A stretch of DNA of 64,000 nucleotides from Druceiella hillmani (taxonomy: Eukaryota; Arthropoda; Insecta; Lepidoptera; Hepialidae): positions 13,671,001 to 13,735,000 of the forward strand of contig JAYKKI010000063.1 of NCBI GenBank assembly GCA_039881145.1, in the 5' to 3' direction. Made by a program: the position numbers and the translations under genes. Of the stretch, positions 48,507 to 59,422 are shown piece after piece. The number at the start of each line of letters is the position of its first letter. Position 1 is the stretch's first letter. The notes under the pieces were generated by a model. That model made no database searches. It saw nothing but the letters and a program-made list of their open reading frames with translations, and had not been told where the DNA came from.

Positions 48507-48560
48507 ATTAAAGAAAGTAGAAATAATACTACGTCACGTAGTTTCATTACATTCCTTAGA

Positions 48561-49312
48561 CTTAAATCACATTGAAATAAAAAAATGTGATAGGGTTCCA
48601 GAACTATTTTGGAGACGAATGTAATTCTTAACATGAAAGTGCAAAAAGAAATTTACATTTATTTACCCATTTTCCTCCCGGATATCCTGATTCTTTTGAA
48701 TCTAGCTGTTAGACTTGTGAATGCCATTTACATTTTTCAAGACCATAACTGTATCCAGATAGATTCTCTAAGATTGCTCGAAAAATTAAAAATTTATTTA
48801 AATAAACTAGAGTTTTACCGTTAAAAAATACTGTAAAAACTGTTAAAAATAATAGATACGTATACCTGATACAAAGTACTGGGTTGAAAGCGACTCACAT
48901 ACTTTCGTGTCGGGAGGCGTGTCGGATGTTCTGCCAGGAGAACGCGACAAAAAACTCGTTATAAAGTATTCAATATTTTTTTTCTTCTTACTTACCGGGA
49001 TTTCTCATATTTTAGTCTCCCATTTATTTGAATAAAACTAAACAAAAAGTTACAAAAATAAATTCTAATGGTTATTGTTCTATTATTATAACACTTTTTG
49101 TCACGGGTCTTCAGAGACTATGAATGTACACATGGGTACCAAATATCGGTACGTAATGAAGTTCAAACAGACTAGAGAATACATAGTATGAAGTAAGCAC
49201 AAAGTACGAGTATATGTAATATTAGCTGTCCAAGAGTAGGACAGATATGTTACGAATATTAGCTTATTCCGTGGAACGTTTTTGTTTCATTCCTTCCTAA
49301 GAAGAGATCGTA
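48561..49312. other. unrecognised DNA
   Basis: The frame at 48609-48824 has no recognisable family. GTGTCGGGAGGCGTGTCGGA at 48908-48927 is a short GC-rich patch. Confidence 0.45.
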
Positions 49313-49424
49313 TACGTAGCTTTCCGTTTCTCTTTCTAATTACTCAACTACTATGAAACTTACGCAGGCTGCGTAAGTTTTATAGTAGTTGAGTAACTCG
49401 AAAGAGAAACGAAAAGCCTACGTA
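49313..49424. repeat. long inverted repeat, about 55-bp arms with a 1-nt centre
   Basis: Left arm 49313-49367 and right arm 49369-49424 match with about five mismatches and one indel, pivoting on a single G at 49368 (AACTTACGCAG / CTGCGTAAGTT). Outside it, CCGTGGAACG near 49270 and CGTTCCACG near 49483 are also inverted, so the whole 49268-49492 may be one palindromic MITE. Confidence 0.85.
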
Positions 49425-49877
49425 TTTTGTAACAGGTATCTGTAATATAATGTACTATTACGTCATATGCTAGTAAATCCGTTCCACGTAAATACTTGGT
49501 GCTCGTACATATTACAGTGTACATTCCTTACCTCTAAAATAAACCTATCTAAAACAATAAAAATTTAACCTAAGCAAAGTTTGATAACAATGCAAAACAT
49601 ATTTATCAATGTTTCGTTTTTGAAGACAGTAATACAGTTGTACATACAGTTGATAAACAAGCTTAAACGTACCCACGATTGCAGTAAATAAACTCTTCGT
49701 TACATAATCTGTTTACTGAGCTCCAACATTCAAAACATATTCCTTAATACTATTGTCCTGACATGTCCTTGTAGGAAGCGGGACACATAATCCTGTAAAG
49801 ACTTTCGAGACAACAAACAGAAGGTTTCTTCCTTTATTCTCCATCGAAGTGTATGTAATTCAGTTTGTGTTTTTTTT
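49425..49877. other. unrecognised AT-rich DNA
   Basis: Apart from the outer inverted CGTTCCACG at about 49483, no feature recognised. Confidence 0.4.
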
Positions 49878-50255
49878 ATATCAGTTACCCCACACGTGAT
49901 AGCTATTTTGAATCATTATCTCATTTTACCTACAATTCAAGAATCCTATTTTGAATCATTATCTCATTTTACCTACAGTTTAGATTTTTATATCAGTTAC
50001 CCCACACGTGATAGCTATTTTGAATCATTATCTAATTTTACCTACAGTTTAGATTTTTATATCAGTTACCCCACACGTGATAGCTATTTTGAATCATTAT
50101 CTCATTTTACCTACAGTTTAGATTTTTATATCAGTTACCCCACACGTGATAGCTATTTTGAATCATTATCTCATTTTACCTACAGTTTAGATTTTTATAT
50201 CATTTACCCCACACGTGATAGCTATTTTGAATCATTATCTCATTTTACCTACAGT
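49878..50255. repeat. 69-bp tandem array, about five copies, keeping an open frame
   Basis: Units begin TATCAGTTACCCCACACGTG and contain AGCTATTTTGAATCATTATC. Because 69 is a multiple of three and one phase lacks stops, a 158-codon plus-strand frame (49896-50372) runs through it with a repeated 23-residue motif. Frame length follows from the period, and there is no start context, domain or splice evidence, so I treat it as non-coding. Confidence 0.93.
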
Positions 50256-50446
50256 TCAAGCTACGTGGGAAATACAAAACTTCCTATGATTATCAGTAAA
50301 ACATTACAACAATTTTTTTTAACGTTCGTCACATTACTAGATAGATTTATTATTGAATATATTTGGCGTTAATTTTATAGAAATTCATTATTCACAATTA
50401 AACGAAACTACGTGATATAGTATTATTTCTACTTTCTTTAAGTTCT

Positions 50447-50506
50447 TTACCACAACGTAGGTTTCGTTGTACTGCAACATCTTCAGGTGGGCTATTAGCA
50501 AAGATT
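50447..50506 (-). ncRNA. hammerhead ribozyme motif, left arm, weakened
   Basis: CTGAAGA and GAAA boxes and stem II are intact on the minus strand, but stem III reads CC-TA-CG so its loop-closing pair is lost, and the residue before the cleavage point is U rather than C. Reduced activity expected. Confidence 0.55.
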
Positions 50507-50550
50507 CATTGCTAATATCCTTAATTTATCCTTACTTAAATTCCTTGCAA

Positions 50551-50612
50551 ATCTTTGCTAATATCCCACCTGAAGATGTTGCAATACAACGAAAACTAGA
50601 TCGTGGTAAAGA
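50551..50612 (+). ncRNA. hammerhead ribozyme motif, right arm, weakened
   Basis: CTGAAGA at 50570-50576, stem II GTTG/CAAC and GAAA at 50591-50594 are intact. Stem III reads AC-TA-GA before the TC, introducing an A-A mismatch. Predicted cleavage is 3' of the C in ATC. Confidence 0.55.
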
Positions 50613-50674
50613 ACTTAAAGAAAGTAGAAATAATACTACATAATGTAGTTTCATTTAATTGTAGATAGATTTAT

Positions 50675-51094
50675 TTATTTACTATCTGCCCATCTCGCTT
50701 TGCCCGAGCACAAAAGTAATCATGGCTGCATTTTTTTTTCAATCGTTTTTTTTTATTTATATAATAATAATTTCCGATTAATTTGTTAACGGTATGATCA
50801 ACGGTTTTGTTATTTAGTATTGTATTTCGAGTCGGGTACAAAATTACACAGTCCGATATAATAAAACAAAAACGCTTATGTTAATCTATAATTATGATAA
50901 ACATATATAACATATATCCTTTATTTCTTTTTGTAGATTATATTTTTCACGTGACCGATATTAATGAAGCTAAACAATTTTTTTCTTTCGTTAAAAATTT
51001 GTCAATATCAACGAGACGGCGAACCGGCAGAAAAGAATTGATTATCTTTTACTAAAGAAACAAAATCATCAGCCATCTTGTAATGGAAATAATT
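50675..51094. other. unrecognised AT-rich DNA
   Basis: CTGCCCATCTCGCTTTGCCC at 50686-50705 may be a dispersed-repeat fragment. Nothing else recognised. Confidence 0.4.
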
Positions 51095-51620
51095 AACAAC
51101 CGGCCAAGTGCGAGCCGGCCAAGGTTCCGTGGCACCGAACAGTATTCAACTTATACCTATTTTTCATGAGACACTGCGAAAAAAGCTGGTGCAGATAATA
51201 TCCCATATTTTAAAAAACACACACAACATATCTAATTCAAAGCAATTTTCTAAAAGTTTCTTTTAAGGTCTACTACCTTAATTTTTAAGATTTTAGAAGG
51301 GCATATCTCACCACTATTGACTTAAATAAAAAAGTTATTTTGGAACCTCTATATCATTTTAAGATCTATCTAACTATACCCTACACGCCTATGTGCACTA
51401 GATTTTTTTTTCACCCCACAGTTATATGGAGTACAACCCCTAAAATTTTTTTTCATAATTCCATTGTATAGCGGTTCATAGAAGACACCTCCACCCAAAT
51501 TTGATGTATATAGAGTCAATAGTCACCGAGTAACTTAGCTGTGACATACGGACAGAAAGACGGACTTGACGAAATTATAAGAGTCCCGTTTTTGACATTT
51601 GGCTATGAAAGCCTAAAAAG
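51095..51620 (+). repeat. Lepidoptera-type dispersed repeat
   Basis: Begins ACCGGCCAAGTGCGAGCCGG followed by AAGGTTCCGTGG and ends with GTGACATACGGACAGAAAGA, AGTCCCGTTTTTGACATTTG and GGCTATGAAAGCCTAAAA. In Lepidoptera and some other insects the very common consensus wording is AAGTGCGAGTCGG...GGGTTCCGTAC at one end and GACGGACAGACGGAC...GGTTCCGTTTTTGCC...GGCTACGGAACCCTAA at the other. About 520 bp, non-coding, moderately decayed. Class is uncertain to me. Confidence 0.7.
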
Positions 51621-52626
51621 GAATATGATCAATTTTAAACTGATGCAATACTAAATTGCATGCTTTGTTTTACAACGTTTTTTAGCACAACACAATGTTT
51701 TTAGCAAAACACAACATTGTTTACAATGTTTTAGCACAACAACAATAAAAAAGAGAAATTAAAAAATATACGCCATCTTCAACAATTTTCAGCTTTTCTA
51801 GTCCTTATATTTGTTGTATGATTTATTATCTACTTACAAACGGTCAAAATTAAATATTTGATTTTTTTTCACTTGGCAATGAATAACTTCGATAGAAATA
51901 GTCAACGAAAGATTTGTAAAAAGAGAAATTGAAAAGAATTGCTTGCGCTGGAAAAGGCAGTTAAAAAGGTTTACGAAAAAAAATTAAACCCCACAGTTTT
52001 ATATTTTTTTAAGAAAAAATACAAAGCACTGAAATATTTTAAAATTAGAAGGAAATGTCGGATTTTTTTAATTCTTAAATTTCTAATTTTACTGAAGTAT
52101 TATATAAAAAAAATATTCAATAAATGCATTAAAAAATATACGAGCCCAATTTAAAAAAAAAATTTTAAATCGTATAATTTTTAGCGAAATTACAGCTATT
52201 TGTTTAAAATAACCCAAAATTATTAAAATTTTCGCTACTCCTTTAATTGTAATACTTGTGTGTAAAAAATAATATTCCTTCAAGCATGAATCCAACTCAA
52301 ATTTGACTCCTTGTTTGAAGTGAAACTTCTTCAGCGCCGATGATAGCATACATTCAAGGACGCCACGAAAAATGTATTGCCAAGAAACAAGTAACGATAG
52401 CCAAATTACTCATGAACAGGAGCCTAATTCATATTTAACAAGAATTAAAAAGAAGGCGAACATAAACAAAACTGACAACGCTATAATATAAACAAAACTG
52501 AAAGCGCGTTCCGTTTGTAGAGATAAGACATTTATCATAATACTCGAACTGAGGAGAGAGTCCTTGCCCTCACCAACTGACTACATGTCCCCCATTATTT
52601 TTAAGAAGTCAAACCTTTTTTTCAAT
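51621..52626. other. unrecognised AT-rich DNA
   Basis: An AACACAACATTG/GTTTTAGCACAAC phrase repeats at about 51670-51740. Open frames at 51939-52349 on both strands are Lys/Phe-rich artefacts of composition. Confidence 0.45.
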
Positions 52627-53418
52627 ATGTCAATAAGTTTAGTAAACCAAGGCATTTTTTAAAAAGTACTTTTTACACGAAATATAAGGATGAAACATTT
52701 GTTCCGGTGCTTGATGGCGTGTCGACTCGAATAGTATATAACAATACGTTTTCTGGATCGTCCGGTTTATATCAAAGCCTCTAGCTAGCAATATATTTTT
52801 AAATTACTATAAATTCCTTATATAGTTTATATTTACTGAGTAACAAAAGAAAATTCTAAAAACGTAATAAGTTAGTGATTGAATTAGTAACTCAACTTGA
52901 TCCGGTTAATATTTTATTCATTCACTGTTAATTACGTTTACTTTTTCCAATTCACAAGCAACCATCGATAAAATTCCGATATATGATAATTAAATAAAAA
53001 TGACGTCGTAAAAATACTGTTAACCATTTAAAATGTTCAGTGCGACTGTAAGTTCAATAAATCTAGACGTTTAATTAAAGAGTACTTTCTATACGAAATT
53101 AAAAGATGAAGCATTTGTTTCAGTACGTGATGGCGTGTCTTGTGACTTGAATAGTATACAAGAATACGTTTTCTGGGTCATCCGGTTTGAATCGAAACCT
53201 CTAGCTCGCAGTACATTTTTAAGTTATTATAAATCCCTTATATAACCTATATTCATTGAGTAACGAAAGACAATTTTTGAAAATGTAACTCAGCTTATTT
53301 CAATAAATAGTTTTCTCTAGTCACTATTAATTACAGTTAACAGGTGACTATCGATATAATTCGATATTTGATAATTAAATAGAAATGGTATTATACAAAT
53401 ACAGTTAAATCGCAAAGA
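52627..53418. repeat. two tandem copies of about 410 bp
   Basis: Copy 1 is about 52627-53034 and copy 2 about 53053-53418; AGTACTTT occurs at 52665 and 53081. Shared landmarks are TTGATGGCGTGTC/GTGATGGCGTGTC, AATACGTTTTCTGG, CCTCTAGCT and ACTATCGAT. Identity about 80% by eye. No coding frame is conserved between copies, so this is an old segmental duplication or a diverged satellite. Confidence 0.85.
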
Positions 53419-54278
53419 AATGTCATTTCCAAAGGGCGTGCTGCAGTACACACTTAGGATTTTTTTTCATTTCTCAATTTTTCATATATTTCAGCTCTTC
53501 CAAAAAAATCCCCGGTGGGTTTGTCCGTATGGATCTACTTAAGTAATTTTGTTCCGATTGTCATTAATAGATAGATTCATTCAAAAGGAAGGTTTTGTAT
53601 AATTTATGAGCATTTTGCCTACCCGTGCGAAGCTGGTCTCTACCAATAATTTCTTAGACATCAACTTCATCAAAAAGCGTAACGTTCAATCTGTAAATCG
53701 TAGTAAATCGAATTATAGTTACCCAAAAGCCAGAGTGATTGATTTAAAATAACTATAGTTTTGTTTTAACAACGAATAACAGTATAAAATTTGAACTCAC
53801 AATACGATCACTCGCTAGTCAACAATGGATTATTGCATTCCTTAAAGAAATACCGAATTATTCAATATTTACTTTCTTTCGCTCTGTTTACATATTACCT
53901 AAAATCGAACGAAGTGTACCAGACACCCCGCCCTATTTTAAACGATTACTTAACGAGAATCTGGTTATTTGACTTTGTATTATTCAGTACCCATTCATAC
54001 GACGACGTTAATACATTCATAAATTATTATTAAAGGGGACTCCCTGTCAGCGACCAGTCACAAAGGACCCTCGAATGAAAGGAATCAGAGGATTACCATA
54101 AACCTTTTGATTTGTAAATTTGCTCTCATTATTCTCTCTGTTCGTATTCTCCTCGTCCGAGTTGTGAGGGGAATCAGCCATATCAAATGGGATTGTCGAA
54201 TTTGTCTTCTTTATTTCTTTCTTTAAAAAAGTGAGGGTAAATTAAATTGATATTATTTTGTCTGGTGCGTAGAATCTC
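53419..54278. other. unrecognised DNA with GC-richer stretch at 54030-54200
   Basis: The stretch has mixed composition (GGGGACTCCCTGTCAGCGAC, TCCTCGTCCGAGTTGTGAGG) and could be a regulatory element. The 81-codon frame at 53791-54033 has no recognisable family. Confidence 0.35.
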
Positions 54279-54735
54279 TGCTACTTCTTTTGTCTGCTAC
54301 TTCTTTTGTCTCTTACTTCTTTTTGCTGTCCCTTTTTCGAAAAACATTTCCGGTTTCGAGTGAGATGCGAACAGTTGTAATATCGTTACTTAGATGTGGC
54401 TAAAATAAATGTAATTCTATCGTACAAATATATCATAGATATGTTAAAGGATTATTGGAGTATACTTACTGGAGACACAGTATTGATGTTACGCAACTTA
54501 CTCGCTTTGTCTGCTACTTATTTTGTCTGTTACTTATTTTGTCTGTTACTTTTTTTGCTGTCCCTTTTTCGAAAAACATTTCCGGTTTCGAGTGAGATGC
54601 GAATAGTTGTAATGTCGTTACTTAGATGTGGCTGAAATAAATGCAATTTTATTGTACAAACATATCATCAATATGTTAAAGGATTATTGGAGTATATTTT
54701 ACTGGTGACGCAATATTGGTGTTACGTAAATCATT
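54279..54735. repeat. two tandem copies of about 232 bp
   Basis: CTGTCCCTTTTTCGAAAAAC occurs at 54326 and 54558, and each copy continues through GTTACTTAGATGTGGCT and TTAAAGGATTATTGGAGTAT. The start of each copy also has a smaller TCTGCTACTT / TCTGTTACTT repetition. Confidence 0.9.
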
Positions 54736-54984
54736 ATTTCTTGTAAGCACTTCTTGTATGGAATACATGCTTATGACCTTTCCAGCTGATTTAATCAGAA
54801 GCCACGCCCAATCGCAATCATACGATTAAGAAATGCGTTGCATGCTTAAAGCAGTAAGTAATATAAATTAAACTAATGTCCGCATATATATTTATAGTAT
54901 TTACTATGTCAGACATCAAGTCTTGCATGGAAACTTATTCGTACTTTTAATGACTAAATGTTGAAAAACAAATTTACTTTTTCG

Positions 54985-55370
54985 TCAATACAGTAGTTGA
55001 CTCATTCTAAAGTTTGATATTTTTCATACAATATTGTGAAATATAAGTTAATTAAGAACCAGTCTTGAAAAAATTCAAAAATTGATTGAAAAATAAGCCA
55101 GTTATAGGCTTCTAAATTTGAAGATACGGATAGAGTTGGGTATATCCCTGTCTCTTTTCCTCTCGTAGAATGTAATGTGCAATATTAAAAATGACCTCAC
55201 AACACAGTATTGCCGTCCTTATCTAAAGATTAAATTTAAACTTTTATAACTCGATCAATTTTTAAGATTATTAAAAAATATTTTCACTCTTCATCAGCTT
55301 GTACCTCGAAATTATGATTAATGAAATAAAAAAAATTAGTCAAATACCCAATTCTTTGGTAGTTTTATTT
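54985..55370 (+). repeat. ~370-bp dispersed repeat, copy A1
   Basis: Begins GTAGTTGACTCATTCTAAA and ends near TAGTCAAATACCCAATT. Internal landmarks are ATATCCCTGTCTC, CCTCACAACACAGTATTGCC and TTATAACTCGATCAATTTTT. Copies A2 (57045-57425, inverted) and A3 (62933-63290) share the same ends. Non-coding. Confidence 0.9.
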
Positions 55371-57044
55371 TAATTATTTTTTCTGCTTTTCCTTTCTTAA
55401 ATGATGTATAGTAATAAAGCAGTATATGTTTTTCGTGGTTAATTTATATGTATTCTAATCTTGATAATATAGGTGTAGTAATAACAATAGTTTTAGCTAC
55501 CGACACAAGATTTAAGGTTTAACCACGATAAAGACTAAATTATTCTGATACTGTTCAAAAAACCGAAAGTAAATTTTTCCTCACGTGCTGTGTTTTTTCA
55601 CTTCGACAATTAGAATTAGCAGAAAATTTTCCTTAAAAACTGGAAAGCTGGAAATTAAATCCTATAATTAATTATGACAGACATATGACTGCAATGGCAA
55701 CATTATACTCATCAATTTGACGTGGCGGCCAATATGGCGGATCGCTAATGACAGCAAACGTCATTGCAAATGACATATCTAGGTATATAAATTTTTCATT
55801 CCTTTTTTTTCAAATGACCTCTGTTAAACTATTTATGGCTATCGTTATTGATTAATTTTAGCTTAATATTTGATATGTCGAATTCTGAGCTTAATGTTCT
55901 TACATTTTGTCGAATATTATTGTAATGAGTACACATTGTTTTAACTATTTATTTAGTCTTTACTTCTATTTAATATGACTGCGCTCATGAATGTTATTTA
56001 CTAGGAATATTAGTTCAAACAAATTTTTGAGGCAATATTCCAAGCGAATAAGGTTTTAGTAATGCAAGACTAATTTAAGTTTAAAACTATGAACGAAATA
56101 GAAAGGAAAAGATTTTTAAAATGAAAGAATGACTCATTAGCGGAATCAAAAATGTTTATTACAATTGTGGCAAAATAACATCTTATGATGAGATATTAAT
56201 CTGTACGCATTAGAACCAAAAATTCTGATGCATTAGTCAAAGATCCTCTAAATTGTATTCATTTTGCATTAATTAATTTTAAAATTTATGTGTGAAAATT
56301 ATATTTATGCAAGTTAAAAATACCTTTTGTTTTTTTATAGAAAAAAAATTGCCGTCAAATGCAAGTAAAATACAAATAACAAAAATATTAGGAAACTTGT
56401 TCTTAAAAATAAAGAATGTTCTCAAACTGTTTATAAATAAATCGATTCAATTATTATCTATTCAAAATAAAATAAAGATACGTGATGTAGTAGTCAAGAA
56501 AATACATAAAGTATTGCATATTGAAACATTTATTTTTAAATTTTGTACGTAGATTCTTTGTGGTATCTGTTTCGGTTGCATCAGATTATAATGATTCATG
56601 CATAATCATTTCTATAAGTTGAGTCCGCATCATTTCCAATATTATCGTGCTCACTATTTCCATAACACTCCTTTGATGATCTCACACATACTGTTTTAGA
56701 TTTGTTTCCATCCTATTTTGTTGCACCTATAAATATAATAAATATAATTTTATAATGATTACGTATAGAAGTGAATTATAAAAATAGCAGCCCAAGTGCT
56801 GCTGGATCAAGGATAAAACAGAATTCCATAGTTGTATACATCGATTAATTACCAAATTTTTTTGCAGATTTTTCTAAATTTACAGTTGAAAAAAAGGGAT
56901 ATGCTGTACATTACTTTGAAGCTGAATATTTCACAAACTGGAATTAATACCATGTTTCACTACGGAGCCCTGAAACGAGACTATTCGAAAAAAGGGTGAC
57001 TAAAAATGGTAGATATTTGGTTCATTTAGGGGACCAAAGATTTT
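55371..57044. other. DNA between inverted repeats A1 and A2
   Basis: Enclosed by oppositely oriented copies of the ~370-bp repeat. The portion 56060-56560 recurs downstream (see below). An 86-codon Lys-rich frame at 56292-56552 has a partner at 58304-58528 sharing FFIEK.LPSNASK, but the frames do not stay aligned outside this part. A small CRE-free GC-poor setting; no known family. Confidence 0.5.
56060..56560. repeat. duplicated segment B-C, upstream copy
   Basis: Its first part (56070-56200: GAAAGGAAAAGATTTTTAAA, AATGAAAGAATGAC) recurs inverted at 57770-57905, and its second part (56230-56545: CATTAGTCAAAGATC, TTGCCGTCAAATGC, AATGTTCTCAAACTGTT) recurs directly at 58350-58665. The mixture of orientations implies at least two rearrangements. 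Confidence 0.75.
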
Positions 57045-57425
57045 TAAATAAATTGGGTATTTGGCTATTTTTTTTTATTTCATTAATCATAATTTAAAGG
57101 TACAAGCGGATAAAGCGTGAAATTTTTTTTAATAATCTTAAAAATTTATCGAGTTATAAAAGTTTAAATTTAACCTTTAGAGAAGGACGGCAATACTGTG
57201 TTGTGAGGTCATTTTTAATATTGCACATTATATTCTACGAGAAGACAAGAGACAGGGATATACCCAACTCCATCCGTATCTTCAAATTTAGAAGCCTACA
57301 ACTGGCTTATTTTTTAATCAATTTTTGAATTTTTTTCAAAACTGGTTTTTAATTAACTTATATTCCACAATATTGTACGAAAAATATCGAAATTTAGAAT
57401 GAGTCAACTACCGTATTGTGGTCTT
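57045..57425 (-). repeat. ~370-bp dispersed repeat, copy A2
   Basis: Reverse-oriented copy of 54985-55370, ending TTTAGAATGAGTCAACTAC. About 90% identical to A1 by eye. A1 and A2 form an inverted pair about 1.7 kb apart. Confidence 0.9.
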
Positions 57426-57489
57426 AATGATAAGTTATAATGAAGAAAAAGCAGAAAATTGGAAGAATTTTGGAAACAAACATTTTTTA

Positions 57490-57710
57490 CATATAATTTT
57501 TCATTGATTTACCATGTTGCACTTTTGCATTAATTTATCATGTTGCAATTTTACATTAATTTCCCAAGTTCAAATTTTGCATTATTTTACATAGTTGCAA
57601 TTTTTCATTAAATTACACAGTTATAATTTTGCATTATTTTACGTAGTTGCAATTTTCCATTAATTTACCAAGTTGCAATTTTGCATTAATTTATCAAGTT
57701 ACAAGGATCC
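57490..57710. repeat. degenerate ~30-bp tandem repeat
   Basis: Seven or so units of the form AAGTTGCAATTTTGCATTAA plus TTTACC, diverged. Confidence 0.85.
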
Positions 57711-57769
57711 AAATAGACTCGCTATTCGGATTCTTCATCCATCTGAAACGGCTCCTACGCTCATTCTAA

Positions 57770-57905
57770 TTTTTTTTGTGATTAATGTCTCATCATAAGC
57801 TATGATTGTAATAAATCATTTCGATTCCCCGAACGGGTCATTCTTTCATTTTAAAAACTTTTCCTTTCAAATTCGTTCATAATTTTAATCATTAATTAAC
57901 CTTAC
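57770..57905 (-). repeat. inverted copy of segment B
   Basis: Reverse complement of about 56070-56200: TCATTCTTTCATTTTAAAAA and CTTTTCCTTTCAAATTCGTT match that region's complement. Confidence 0.7.
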
Positions 57906-58310
57906 ATCACTCAAAATTTTATTCGCTTACTTAAAATTATTTTTTGAATTAAAATTCCTAGAAAATAATGTTTATGGGTTCAGTCATATTCAATAAAAGC
58001 AAAGAAAATCAATGGTTAAAACTTTACTCGATGCGGAATCAGAAAGGGATTGCATATGGCGCAATATTTAACTTTTTATTTTATTTTTCGTAAAATCTAA
58101 AATGAATGATATGTGTATAACAAAATAAGGCTAACCTCAATTTCTTTCGTGACTTTATCTGTGAATCAATGTGAACGATGACTATGACGATCAGTGAAAT
58201 TTCAACCGAATCATCACCGACTACCCAAAATTTTAATGACTTTAAGTAATAAACCTTTAAATAACTTCAAAGTAAATAAAAAATCCTAATTAATGACTCC
58301 AAAATGCATT
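57906..58310. other. unrecognised AT-rich DNA
   Basis: No feature recognised. Confidence 0.4.
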
Positions 58311-58670
58311 TTTATAATGCTATGTACGTATTAGAACCAACATTTCAAATTACATTAGTCAAAGATCATCAAAATATTATTAATTGGGTGCTAATTATTT
58401 TCATAGTGTTTCAATGTGAAAATTATAGTCAAAAATACCTTCCTTTTTTTATTGAAAAAAGATTGCCGTCAAATGCGAGTAAAGGACAAATAATAAAAAT
58501 ATTAGGATCTGAGTTTCCTAAACATTAAAAATAAAGAAGAATGTTCTCAAACTGTTAGGAAATAAAGCAATTCAATTATAATCTATTCAAAATAAAGTAA
58601 AGATGTGTGATACAGTAGAGTAGAAATATACATAAAGTATAGCATATTGAAACATATTTAATAGTTAAAA
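58311..58670 (+). repeat. direct copy of segment C
   Basis: Matches 56200-56545 in order (GTATTAGAACCAA, CATTAGTCAAAGATC, TTGCCGTCAAATGCGAGTAA, AATGTTCTCAAACTGTTAG). Indels break any shared reading frame. Confidence 0.78.
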
Positions 58671-58889
58671 GAGTGTAGTGTTGCAAGTTTCAAAAATAAA
58701 TGACCTTACGAGGAGAAGTTTGAGTCAATAAAGAAAGTGAGAGGTGTGTGACCATACAGTATGTCACACCAGTATTGCTGATTTCACCATGGTGAAATGA
58801 CACCTTGATACATTTATTTTTATCTTTATATATACAAGGTTAACTTACTTTCGAACATGAACAAGGAGTGCCTAATACCTTCGTTAGTG

Positions 58890-59327
58890 TTTTTAGACAT
58901 CAAATACACAATAGCATTATCACGTTAGATATTAAAAAAAATCATACGATTCCAATTAAACAAAGTTCATATTGTATTGGAGTATAAAGAACATTTAAAT
59001 ATATACTACTGAACACTTGAACGCCCTTTGAAGAAATCCCTGATTCTACCTTTTTAATTATTTTTTTAAACATCAAATACACAATGGCATTATCATGTTA
59101 GATGTTAAAAAAAATCATAAGAGCCCAATTAAACAAAGTTCATATTCTATTGGAGTACAAAGGACATTTAAAGATATACTACTGAACACTTGAATGTCCT
59201 TTGAAGAAATCTCTGATTCTACCTTTTTATTTATTTTTTTAAAGATAAAATACACAATGGCATTGTCATGTTTAAAAAAAAACAATTCATAAGAGCCAAA
59301 TTAAACAAAGTTTATATTCTACTGGAG

Positions 59328-59422
<95 letters not shown>

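Larger units (their letters stand above)
48273..48548. mobile_element. PLE-derived inverted unit with two divergent hammerheads and perfect 12-bp target duplication
   Basis: Left arm on the minus strand with complete terminus (TATATTTGGCG near 48280) and right arm on the plus strand ending at GTTTCATT (48548). The 276-bp unit is flanked by perfect copies of ACATTCCTTAGA (48261-48272 and 48549-48560). The arms are nearly identical over about 120 bp and separated by a ~20-bp CTTTATTCT-rich centre. No ORF. The right arm lacks the last ~50 bp found in the left arm. Perfect duplication and nearly identical arms indicate recent insertion of a non-autonomous element, presumably moved by a full PLE elsewhere in the genome. 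Confidence 0.88.
50351..50661. mobile_element. PLE-derived inverted unit with perfect 13-bp target duplication
   Basis: Same architecture as the unit at 48.3 kb: left arm on the minus strand with full terminus (ATATTTGGCG near 50358), right arm on the plus strand ending TTTCATTTAATTG (50661). Flanked by perfect TAGATAGATTTAT at 50338-50350 and 50662-50674. The 311-bp unit has a longer centre (about 50506-50550) with a second partial GCTAATATCC. Both ribozymes have changes in stem III, described separately. It inserted into or next to the 69-bp array. Confidence 0.88.

Noticed and set aside
48320..48634. 104-codon minus-strand gene
   Set aside because: It lies across the PLE inverted unit and its flank; the translation is of ribozyme-bearing terminal repeats.
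49896..50372. 158-codon protein-coding gene
   Set aside because: The frame is a by-product of a 69-bp tandem repeat; there is no domain, start context or splice evidence.
56292..58528. A two-member gene family sharing LPSNASK
   Set aside because: The similarity is at the DNA level of a duplicated segment, and indels break the shared frame.
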